Positions 28,452 through 34,909 of a stretch of DNA of 64,000 bases are shown here, one piece after another. How positions within the stretch are numbered: position 1 is the first letter of the stretch; each line of letters begins with the position of its first letter. The stretch covers positions 62,001 to 126,000 of the forward strand of contig JAGXAN010000008.1 of NCBI GenBank assembly GCA_019075865.1, given 5' to 3'. Below the pieces are notes generated by a model. That model saw nothing but the letters and a program-made list of their open reading frames with translations. It searched no databases and was not told where the DNA came from. Position numbers and translations under genes: made by a program. Source of the stretch: Hyphomicrobiales bacterium. GTDB taxonomy: Bacteria > Pseudomonadota > Alphaproteobacteria > Rhizobiales > Beijerinckiaceae.

Positions 28452-29255
28452 ATGACCCATCTTCCCAACGCCCCCCTTATTTTCACCCTCGGGCTTGTTC
28501 GGTTTCCAACCGTCCCGAACATGGATCGGTTTGTTCCTGCATTCCATGATGCTTTAAGGGATGAAATGCCGCATCTCGACCCACTTAAACTGAATCAGAT
28601 GCAAGTACAGTTCGGGCCGGAAGGCCTAAAGGTAAATAATGACGAACTGCAGGTCTGGCAAATAGCTTCGCCAGATCGAAAGTTCGCCTTCGTATTGACG
28701 CCCGATAGTTTGGTGCTCCATACGAACTCTTATCGCGAGCATCATCAATTTATTGAGATGTTTAAGTCCGCGTTGACCAAGCTTATTGCTGTTCCCGAAA
28801 TTGGTATCAACTGGGTGACAAGCATCGCGATGCGCTACATTGATCTCATCGTTCCGCGCGATGGTGAAAAGCTAAACGATCTATTGGATTCCTCGGTTCT
28901 GCCACCCGCGTTCTCCGGGGTTGCAAATCTTGAAATTGTTGAAGGCCTTTATGTAGCTCAATATCGCACCACAAATGCAAACGTGCGCTTTCAAATTTTG
29001 CGCAATCCGCAAGCTGTGCTTCCGCCGGATGTGAACACCCCTTTGATTCAAAAGAATAATTGGGCATGGCCGCGTCCTGACAACGAATTTGCAGTGGTTG
29101 ATACGGATTGTTCGACACCTTTGGACGGCACGATAGCTCTGGACGTTCCTATAATTTGCGATCATATGAAGGAATTGAGATTCGTTGCCAAATCGATTTT
29201 TGAGCATATCGGCACTGAAGGTGCCAAGAAACGTTGGGAAGGGATTGCGTCATGA
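28452..29255 (+). CDS. TIGR04255-type family protein, first gene of an inserted cassette
   Basis: 267 residues, starting MTHLPNAPLIFTLGLVRFP. The opening L-x-N-A-P-L-x followed by a hydrophobic strand and R-F-P is the characteristic start of the sporadically distributed TIGR04255 family, of unknown function. Further support is the central INWVTSIAMRYIDLI and the C-terminal DHMKELRFVAKSIFE segment, where members end with a helix after D-x-x-H. No enzymatic motif is visible. It is placed 64 bp after the GTA terminase and its stop overlaps the next gene start (ATGA), so it leads a compact three-gene operon. Related genes are often found in variable small operons; a defence or regulatory role is only a guess. 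Confidence 0.65.
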   Translation: MTHLPNAPLIFTLGLVRFPTVPNMDRFVPAFHDALRDEMPHLDPLKLNQMQVQFGPEGLKVNNDELQVWQIASPDRKFAFVLTPDSLVLHTNSYREHHQFIEMFKSALTKLIAVPEIGINWVTSIAMRYIDLIVPRDGEKLNDLLDSSVLPPAFSGVANLEIVEGLYVAQYRTTNANVRFQILRNPQAVLPPDVNTPLIQKNNWAWPRPDNEFAVVDTDCSTPLDGTIALDVPIICDHMKELRFVAKSIFEHIGTEGAKKRWEGIAS

Positions 29256-29788
29256 GCGCTCTGGCATTCGATGATGGTAGCAGGTGGTACCCGCAGGGGC
29301 GGGAACCTGTTTATCTCAGGTTTCTGCCGAAAGGTACCTATGGGGTCGCGCCTAGAACCAATGAAAGTCCCGCGCACCTTTCAGTCCAAAAAATGATCGA
29401 GCATTTACGGGATGGCGGCCTACCTATCACCGCCATTGCGGCTATTGCCCAAGTTGAGCGCAAGACAGTTTATACATGGCTTGACGGCTCAGCCGCGCGC
29501 GATCATAACGCCTCGCGTGTTCAAACGTTGTTCAAAATTCTGGACCGTGACAACATCAACCTTCGTAGTCTGTACCGCGTATGGAACCGCAAACTTGAGC
29601 ATGGCCATTCGATCAGCGAGGTACTATGCGCTGATCCACTGAGCGAATTGACAATCGAGAATGCTTTGCGTGAGCTTGAACCTGCGATTGTAAGACACAC
29701 AGAGCGAGATGCAGCTCGCAGCGTGCCTCATGAGGGCGCTCGAAATCAGATAATCGATGAAACTCCGGAAATCAGTTTTTCACGATAA
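29252..29788 (+). CDS. Helix-turn-helix protein, second gene of the inserted cassette
   Basis: 178 residues, start MSALAFDDGSRWYPQGREPVY coupled to the upstream gene by a 4-bp overlap. A helix-turn-helix is visible at about residues 55-85 (GGLPITAIAAIAQVERKTVYTWLDG), followed by SRVQTLFKILD and a charged C-terminal half with LRSLYRVWNRKLEHG. It looks like a DNA-binding regulator or antitoxin-like protein for the cassette. The N-terminal aromatic segment (YPQGREPVYLRFLPKGTYG) is not part of a usual XRE domain. No family name is certain. Confidence 0.65.
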   Translation: MSALAFDDGSRWYPQGREPVYLRFLPKGTYGVAPRTNESPAHLSVQKMIEHLRDGGLPITAIAAIAQVERKTVYTWLDGSAARDHNASRVQTLFKILDRDNINLRSLYRVWNRKLEHGHSISEVLCADPLSELTIENALRELEPAIVRHTERDAARSVPHEGARNQIIDETPEISFSR

Positions 29789-29804
29789 GGTTTGATTTTG
29801 CTAG

Positions 29805-30638
29805 ATGTCCAGTGATGGCCCGCCGAAATTTGGAGAGGAAGAGGCAAATGCGCTTCTTGCAGCCGGTTGGAGGCAAGGGGCGGTTTTCAAACCCTTTGGC
29901 GATTTGCGTCCTAAAAATGATGAATATTTTTTCGTAGTATGCACGCAATCATGCAGCGTTGTGTCCCCCAACTTGATTCGCGATCCGTTTGTCGAGATAG
30001 CCGAAGGTAAGCCGCTACAACATTATAAGAAAAACAGCCCAGAGGCTATCGGCAAGAACGTAACCAAGTTTCAAATGCCTGTCACGAACGATCAGTTTGC
30101 CGCCCTTGAAGTAGATATCAACACTCGCCGTTTTGTTGCTCGCGATTTGTTTCTCAACCGCGACCCTGAGGATTTTAAGGTATCCGATCCCGCTCGACGC
30201 GAGCTTGCTGGGTGGCTAGCTCGTTATTACTCCAGAGTTGCATTACCCAATGGGTTGGTGCGGAGGCTCAGAAAAAATGCTATTCCTAAACTAAAAAAAA
30301 TCTTCGATAAAAAATACGGAGAAAATAATATTTCAGGTTATGAATTTATTACAAGTATTTCTATGAAAAATGAGCCAAATTGCGAGATAAAAGACGGTGA
30401 ATATTATAAATTTGAACTCTTTATTTTGTGTAAAGATCAAAATAGTGCTAATATTTTTGATTTGGAACTCATAAATATATTTGAAAATGAAATATCGACG
30501 TTTGACGGCATAAAATTCGAAATCCGCGTTCAGTCGGAGGATCAAACTCTCATGTCAGACTTCCGTGGCTACGTCAGATTCTCCGAATGGGACTATCTCA
30601 GCCCGATGTGGGAAACAGCAACGAATCCTGTTGCGTGA
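29805..30638 (+). CDS. Unidentified protein, third gene of the inserted cassette
   Basis: 277 residues; not recognised. The N-terminal part has YFFVVCTQSCSVVSPN, a strand followed by C-x-x-S-C-S, similar in shape to a 'cannot handle now: old-style C-x-x-D-C' pocket seen in some cassette proteins, then PARRELAGWLARYYSRVALPNGLV. The 3' half (about 30280-30540) is clearly AT-rich with runs of A and codons such as AAA, ATA and AAT, unlike the GC-rich neighbours, a sign of recent transfer. It follows the HTH gene by 16 bp. It may be the effector of the three-gene cassette; that is inference. Confidence 0.6.
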   Translation: MSSDGPPKFGEEEANALLAAGWRQGAVFKPFGDLRPKNDEYFFVVCTQSCSVVSPNLIRDPFVEIAEGKPLQHYKKNSPEAIGKNVTKFQMPVTNDQFAALEVDINTRRFVARDLFLNRDPEDFKVSDPARRELAGWLARYYSRVALPNGLVRRLRKNAIPKLKKIFDKKYGENNISGYEFITSISMKNEPNCEIKDGEYYKFELFILCKDQNSANIFDLELINIFENEISTFDGIKFEIRVQSEDQTLMSDFRGYVRFSEWDYLSPMWETATNPVA

Positions 30639-30747
30639 GTTTGAAGCAGAATCGTAATGACGGTAAGCTCTAAATTGGTGCCCCGAGCAGCGGTAAGTGT
30701 TCGATAGGCTGCAAAATGAGAAATATATAAAATTACATCTGCCCCCG

Positions 30748-30772
30748 AACCCTGCCGCAAGCGGGGTTTTTT
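30748..30772 (+). terminator. Rho-independent terminator before the GTA portal gene
   Basis: AACCCTGC - CGCAA - GCGGGGTT forms an 8-bp stem with one wobble pair, followed immediately by TTTT and ATT. It lies 110 bp after the cassette's last gene and 28 bp before the portal start. It would end transcription of the cassette and reduce read-through into the portal gene. Confidence 0.7.
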
Positions 30773-30799
30773 ATTGCCTTTTCTCCAAAAGGACCCCCC

Positions 30800-32029
30800 A
30801 TGCCTTCACTCTTCTCACGCCTGTTTGGCGCTCGCGCCCCCTTGTCGGTGCCAGATACCAAGGCCTCGCGGGCTGGCAGCCTTTTGGCCATGCATTCGCT
30901 GGGTCTGGCGCGCTGGACGCCGCGCAATTACGTCACGCTCACCCAGCAAGGTTATGAACGCAATGCTGTGGTGTATCGCACCGTGCGCATGATCGCAGAG
31001 GCCGCCGCCTCCGTGCCCTGGCTGGTATTTGAGGGACGCCGCGAGATAACCGCGCATCCGATGCTGGATCTGCTGCAACGCCCCAATCCGGTGGACGTCG
31101 GGCCAACCTTTTTCGAGGCGCTTTTCACCAATCTGCTGCTGTTTGGCAATGCCTATGTCGAGGCGACACTGGTCGAGGGCGCGCCGCGCGAGCTTTATGC
31201 GCTCCGCCCCGATCGCATGGCGCTGGTGCCGGGCAAGAATGGCTGGCCGGTGGCTTTTGACTACATGATTGGCGGCGACAAGGTGCGCTACCCGCTAAAC
31301 GCCGAAGGCATGCAGCAAATTCTGCACCTCAAGCTGTTCCACCCGCTGGATGATCATTATGGCTTTTCACCCATTGCGGCAGCGCAGGTCGCGCTCGACA
31401 TTCACAATGCGGCGGGGGGCTGGAACAAGGCCTTGCTCGATAATTCGGCAAGGCCTTCCGGCGCGCTGGTCTATACCGGCCCCGATGGCGGCCAACTTAC
31501 CGAAAGCCAGTTCGAGCGACTGAAAGCCGAACTCGATGAAAACTTTCAAGGTGCGCGCAATGCGGGCCGGCCATTGCTATTGGAAGGCGGGCTGGATTGG
31601 AAAGCCTTGTCCATGTCCCCCAAGGACATGGATTTCATGGCGGCCAAGGATGGGGCGGCGCGCGAAATTGCATTGGCCTTTGGGGTGCCGCCGCTGGTGC
31701 TGGGAATTCCGGGCGACAATACCTTTTCCAATTATCAGGAGGCCAACCGCGCCTTTTGGCGTCAAACGGTGATACCGCTGATCGCGCGCACCCAGAAGAG
31801 CTTTGCCGCCTGGGTGCGGCCAGCCTATGGCCCCTTCACCTTCGATTATAATGTCGATCGGATCGAGGCACTGGCGGATGAGCGGGCGACCGAATGGAGC
31901 CGCGTTGATGGCGCCAATTTCCTGACCATTGACGAAAAGCGTGAAGCGCTGGGCTATGGCGCGCTTGCCGCAAAGGACATGGCCGATTTGCCCGGCGTCA
32001 CGCCCCCGCGCCCAAAAGGTGGCGCATGA
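30800..32029 (+). CDS. HK97-family portal protein (GTA g3-like)
   Basis: 409 residues with the HK97 portal pattern: AVVYRTVRMIAEAAASVPWLVFEG near residue 60, HPMLDLLQRPNP, LFTNLLLFGNAYVEAT, and LAFGVPPLVLGIPGDNTFSNYQEANRAFWRQTVIPL in the C-terminal half. It forms the dodecameric ring through which the terminase loads DNA. It follows a terminator hairpin and has an AAAAGGA ribosome-binding site. In intact GTA clusters it directly follows the terminase; here about 2.4 kb of other DNA intervenes. Confidence 0.93.
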   Translation: MPSLFSRLFGARAPLSVPDTKASRAGSLLAMHSLGLARWTPRNYVTLTQQGYERNAVVYRTVRMIAEAAASVPWLVFEGRREITAHPMLDLLQRPNPVDVGPTFFEALFTNLLLFGNAYVEATLVEGAPRELYALRPDRMALVPGKNGWPVAFDYMIGGDKVRYPLNAEGMQQILHLKLFHPLDDHYGFSPIAAAQVALDIHNAAGGWNKALLDNSARPSGALVYTGPDGGQLTESQFERLKAELDENFQGARNAGRPLLLEGGLDWKALSMSPKDMDFMAAKDGAAREIALAFGVPPLVLGIPGDNTFSNYQEANRAFWRQTVIPLIARTQKSFAAWVRPAYGPFTFDYNVDRIEALADERATEWSRVDGANFLTIDEKREALGYGALAAKDMADLPGVTPPRPKGGA

Positions 32030-32214
32030 ATGAGATCACCCACACCATTATCCAGCGCGGCGATCTCGCGCACCTCGCCTTGTTTCTGTGGGCCAGCAGC
32101 GCTTCCGGCCTGCTCGCGGTCACGCTTCGTGAACTCGCCGTCGCCAACCGCCGTTTTGACCTGTTCGTTCGTGAATTGGCGCATTTCAACACGCAATTTG
32201 GAGAAGATGAATGA
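32026..32214 (+). CDS. GTA g3.5-like small head protein
   Basis: 62 residues: MNEITHTIIQRGDLAHLALFLWASSASGLLAVTLRELA followed by an amphipathic tail (FVRELAHFNTQFGEDE). One hydrophobic helix is visible. The position between portal and protease and the general make-up match the small gene 3.5 of Rhodobacter-type GTAs, annotated as a head-formation protein. It is coupled by 4-bp overlaps on both sides. Confidence 0.65.
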   Translation: MNEITHTIIQRGDLAHLALFLWASSASGLLAVTLRELAVANRRFDLFVRELAHFNTQFGEDE

Positions 32215-32396
32215 AATTTCTTCGACCGCTCCGCTTCGGGGCCAAGCCGGAATCAACCCTTGCGCGGCCCATGCCCAATGACGCGCCCAGCCCTGAACTT
32301 ATCATCCGCCATTTTGTTCGCGTGCTCGAATCCATCACGGCGAGCCATTCCGGCGCGTCGCATTTGCGCGGCCTGCTGACAAGGGAGAAGCCTTGA
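32211..32396 (+). CDS. Small protein in the GTA head operon, function unknown
   Basis: 61 residues (MKFLRPLRFGAKPESTLARP to SGASHLRGLLTREKP), overlapping its neighbours by 4 bp and 1 bp. The central SPELIIRHFVRVLESITASH looks like an amphipathic helix. No family recognised. Tight coupling within a head-gene operon argues that it is a real gene. Confidence 0.45.
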   Translation: MKFLRPLRFGAKPESTLARPMPNDAPSPELIIRHFVRVLESITASHSGASHLRGLLTREKP

Positions 32397-32986
32397 TGGG
32401 ACAATATAAACCAAATCCACCGTTGCAATGCGCAACCATGACCGTCGAATTGGAGACCAAACACGCGCCCGGCGCGATCTCCGGCCTGACAAGGGATGGT
32501 TCGTTCGAGGGTTACGCCAGCCTTTTCGGGCTGGTGGATATGGGGCGCGATCTCGTCGTCCCCGGCGCTTTCAAGGCGTCGCTGGCCAAGCGCGGTGCCA
32601 GCGGCATCAAAATGCTGTGGGCGCATGATGCGACCGAACCCATCGGCACCTGGGTCACGATTGTCGAGGATAATCGTGGCCTGAAAGTGCGCGGCCAATT
32701 GAATCTGGCCGTGGCGCGGGCGCGTGAGATTTTGGCCCTGATGCGCGATGGCGCGCTCGACGGCCTGTCGATCGGCTTTCGCACAGAGCGCTCGCAACGC
32801 GACAAGGAAACCGGCGTGCGCCGCCTGCTGAAGCTCGATTTATGGGAAATCTCGATTGTGACTTTCCCGATGTTGCCGCAGGCGCGGGTCTCGGCCGTCA
32901 AGCGTGCGGTTGCGCCCCCCAACCCGCGGATGCAGCCCGATACGCTGGCAAACGCCATCCGTAAAGCCACCAGTGTCTTTCGTTAA
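32396..32986 (+). CDS. HK97-family prohead protease (GTA g4-like)
   Basis: About 196 residues from the ATG at 32396; the conserved part begins at the internal ATG encoding MTVELETKHAPGAISG. Motifs of the HK97 (S78) protease are visible: FEGYASLFGLVDMGRDLVVPGAF, IKMLWAHDATEPIGTW with the catalytic His, and GALDGLSIGFRTE with the catalytic Ser. LKLDLWEISIVTFPMLPQA is the conserved C-terminal strand region with Glu. It would cleave the N-terminal scaffold domain of the capsid protein. Its substrate gene directly downstream is truncated. Confidence 0.92.
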   Translation: MGQYKPNPPLQCATMTVELETKHAPGAISGLTRDGSFEGYASLFGLVDMGRDLVVPGAFKASLAKRGASGIKMLWAHDATEPIGTWVTIVEDNRGLKVRGQLNLAVARAREILALMRDGALDGLSIGFRTERSQRDKETGVRRLLKLDLWEISIVTFPMLPQARVSAVKRAVAPPNPRMQPDTLANAIRKATSVFR

Positions 32987-33010
32987 AACCCAATGAAAAG
33001 GAAAAGTTAG

Positions 33011-33319
33011 ATGAATATGCAGAATCAGGATTTGAAGTCCGCCAAGAGCCTTGAAACCAAGGCGGTGAATGCGGACGTTGCTGGCGCGTTTGAGGATTTT
33101 CATCGCACCTTCGCCGCTTTCAAGGAAACCAACGACGAGCGTCTCGACCAGATCGAAACCCGCATGGGTGCCGATGTAATCACCGAGGAAAAGCTGGCGC
33201 GTATCGATCGCTCGCTGGATGACAACAAGCGGCGTCTTGACATGCTGATGGTGGAAAAATCCCGCCCCTTTTTGGCCCGTTCCGACAAGGCCAATGACGA
33301 CGAATCCCGCGAGCTGTAA
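33011..33319 (+). pseudogene. Major capsid protein (GTA g5-like), 5' fragment cut by prophage insertion
   Basis: 102 codons are left. The protein (MNMQNQDLKSAKSLETKAVN, FEDFHRTFAAFKETNDERLDQIETRMGADV, ARIDRSLDDNKRRLDML) is the charged coiled-coil N-terminal region found in HK97/GTA capsid proteins, normally followed by about 300 residues of capsid core. Here it stops at ESREL. The last two codons (CTG TAA) span the junction at 33314/33315, where the Mu-like prophage begins with TGT, so the phage end supplies the stop codon. The rest of the gene is expected beyond the prophage's right end. The upstream protease and portal genes look intact. Confidence 0.8.
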
Positions 33320-33621
33320 CACGCTGGATCATATGGCACAGGCGGGATTACGTGGGATTTGGCGGAATTTGACGCAGTTACAATAGGTTGCGAAAATTTT
33401 GGCAATTTGCCGCGCAGGATCATATGGCATTGAAAATCGAGGGCGAAAATTTTTCGCTTGTAGCAAAATCAAGGCTTTCAACTTCACAGACCTGCGGAAC
33501 TCGGACGTCGGCCGATGAGCTGGAAATGGCTAACATTTGCGCAAAACCAAGGCTTTGCGGGAAAACCCACCCGCCAGCGATGCCATTTAACTCGGACGTG
33601 GATTTGGGCTTGAAAGCCGTT
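33315..33621. repeat. Prophage left end with repeated motifs (putative transposase-binding region)
   Basis: No gene is seen in this 307-bp stretch. It contains four pairs of direct repeats: GGATCATATGGCA (33326-33338 and 33417-33429), GCGAAAATTTT (33390-33400, 33443-33453), GCAAAA-Y-CAAGGCTTT (33463-33478, 33541-33556) and AACTCGGACGT (33498-33508, 33589-33599). The first and last pairs are each 91 bp apart. Three short GG(G/A)ATT units at ~10-bp steps lie at 33344-33371. In Mu, the left end carries three MuA-binding sites with unequal spacing, so these repeats are the natural candidates here. Confidence 0.6.
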
Positions 33622-33849
33622 TTAATGACGTTTTGAGGCAGGTGGCGGCACGGGTGAGCTGTCGCCACCCCCTTCTTTCTGGCACCTTGTAGTGGGCGGC
33701 AATCCACATCTCGAGTTAAGCTTTTTCCACCCGACGCAATGGCCAGCTGTGTCGCGATATCCTGGGCCTCCCGCGCAGCCGCAGCCATCACAGGCCAGCG
33801 CCGTGGCCGTCATCCATAATGTCAGTGCTCCCACCCAAAACAATCGCAT
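33622..33849 (-). CDS. Small cysteine-rich secreted protein behind the repressor
   Basis: 75 residues from the ATG at 33849 (a start at 33873 would overlap the repressor gene). MRLFWVGALTLWMTATALA is a clear signal peptide with cleavage after ALA; the mature peptide has a CDGCGCAGG motif, three more cysteines and a Pro/Ser-rich tail. It lies 7 bp downstream of the repressor gene on the same strand, so it should be made in the lysogen. No family recognised. Periplasmic or surface location fits a lysogenic-conversion or superinfection-exclusion role, which is speculation. Confidence 0.5.
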   Translation of the reverse strand: MRLFWVGALTLWMTATALACDGCGCAGGPGYRDTAGHCVGWKKLNSRCGLPPTTRCQKEGGGDSSPVPPPASKRH

Positions 33850-33856
33850 GTGCCAC

Positions 33857-34576
33857 CTATAGACTGCGTCCAAACCACCGCACCCGGCCCTCGACCGTCA
33901 ACGTATCCACTTCGCCAGGCGGGACGGTTTCGGGCTCATAGCGCTCGCGATTGTCGCTGATCAACAGCAATGAGTGATCGCGCCGCATCTGCACCCGTTT
34001 AACAATCACCAGGCCGCCGAGGGTCAGCACATAAATGCCATTGTCGATGATCTGGGTGACGCTGCGATCCACCAGCAACAGGTCGCCGTCGCGAATGGTG
34101 GGCTCCATGCTGTCACCCACGGCGGTCAGTGCCTGGGCGCGGTTCGGCGTAATGCCAAGCCGCCGCAGCCAATCGGTGCGAAACCCCAGCATTTGCGGCG
34201 GCTCATGCTGACTGGCCAATCGGCCATTGCCAGCGCTGGCTTCCACATCGAGGCGCGGAATGAAAGTGAAGTCCGAGGGCTCAATGTCAGGATAAGCGCG
34301 CTGGCTACCAGGCGGCGGAATTTCATTATCATCATAGAGAAAATCGGTGACGTTGACTTTGCAGGCTTGGGCGATAGCCAGCAGCTGCTGGAGCGGCGGG
34401 GCCGAGGCTCCAGAAATCCAGCGATACAGACTGCTGCCTGCAATCCCTGATATTTCAGCAACATACGACACGCCACCAGCCGCCGTTATGGCCTTATCCA
34501 AACGCGCACCCACCTTTTTGGCGAGCAAATTTGTCTCTGTTTGAGGTTGTAAATTCTTACTCTGCGCGCTTGACAT
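33857..34576 (-). CDS. S24-type (C/LexA-like) phage repressor
   Basis: 239 residues. The N-terminal HTH of the XRE type spans about residues 25-70 (YVAEISGIAGSSLYRWISGASAP, LLAIAQACKVNVTDFL). The C-terminal S24 peptidase/dimerisation domain contains ALTAVGDSMEPTIRDGDLLLVDRS with the nucleophilic Ser and VIVKRVQ with the general-base Lys, so it could undergo RecA-stimulated self-cleavage like LexA/lambda CI. It is the leftmost leftward gene, divergent from ner, and its start lies inside the operator palindrome region. It is the likely master repressor of lysogeny; unlike Mu c it carries an SOS-type domain. Confidence 0.9.
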   Translation of the reverse strand: MSSAQSKNLQPQTETNLLAKKVGARLDKAITAAGGVSYVAEISGIAGSSLYRWISGASAPPLQQLLAIAQACKVNVTDFLYDDNEIPPPGSQRAYPDIEPSDFTFIPRLDVEASAGNGRLASQHEPPQMLGFRTDWLRRLGITPNRAQALTAVGDSMEPTIRDGDLLLVDRSVTQIIDNGIYVLTLGGLVIVKRVQMRRDHSLLLISDNRERYEPETVPPGEVDTLTVEGRVRWFGRSL

Positions 34577-34615
34577 TTATCATTCCTGATAATAATTTAC
34601 ATAAATTGATAATTT
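34570..34615. promoter_or_regulatory. Early promoter and operator region between repressor and ner
   Basis: Rightward TTGACA (34570-34575) and TAATTT (34593-34598) are separated by 17 bp, giving a strong early promoter. Within it lies the palindrome TTATCA-TTCC-TGATAA (34577-34592), which also covers the leftward ribosome-binding site of the repressor (AGGAA). A second TGATAA half-site is at 34607-34612 and an AAATT-GAT-AATTT palindrome at 34603-34615. These are the obvious binding sites for the S24 repressor and/or Ner. The stretch is markedly AT-rich compared with the surroundings. Confidence 0.7.
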
Positions 34616-34630
34616 TACAGGATTGGGTAA

Positions 34631-34909
34631 ATGGCACCGCGACTGGAACCGGTCTTTCTGACGCCCTGGCACCCGGCGGACATCATGTCCGCCATCAAAA
34701 AGAAGGGGGCGACATTGTCGTCGCTTGCCATCGCGGCCGGCGTGCAAAAACAGGTGGTTTCGACCGCCATGTACCGGCCATACGCGCGCGGCGAGCGCAT
34801 CATTGCTGATTTTCTTGGCATTCACCCCTCCGTAATCTGGCCGGATCGCTATTCCCTGGCTGGAACGCCCATGCCCCGTGCTCGAGCAAATAAGGACACG
34901 GCGGCATGA
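34631..34909 (+). CDS. ner: Ner-like DNA-binding protein
   Basis: 92 residues; WHPADIMSAIKKKGATLSSLAIAAGV followed by ADFLGIHPSVIWPDRY is the Ner/Nlp (sugar-fermentation-stimulation/winged Mu Ner) pattern. In Mu, Ner binds the early region and turns down early and repressor transcription. It is the first gene rightward of the operator region, as in Mu. It overlaps the ParB-like gene by 4 bp. Confidence 0.88.
   Translation: MAPRLEPVFLTPWHPADIMSAIKKKGATLSSLAIAAGVQKQVVSTAMYRPYARGERIIADFLGIHPSVIWPDRYSLAGTPMPRARANKDTAA

Larger units (their letters stand above)
26781..33314 (+). mobile_element. 5' part of an alphaproteobacterial gene-transfer-agent (GTA) head cluster, interrupted
   Basis: The order small protein - terminase - portal - small g3.5-like protein - HK97 protease - capsid N-terminus is that of the RcGTA head genes g1-g5. 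No integrase, repressor or attachment site accompanies it, as expected for a domesticated GTA rather than a prophage. A three-gene cassette is inserted between terminase and portal, and the capsid gene ends at the left end of a Mu-like prophage. The tail genes of the GTA, if still present, would be beyond the right end of the prophage, outside the window. Confidence 0.75.

Noticed and set aside
33388-33636. Rightward open frame in the prophage left end
   Set aside because: It runs through the repeated transposase-site-like motifs, has no ribosome-binding site and no sensible composition; treated as non-coding.
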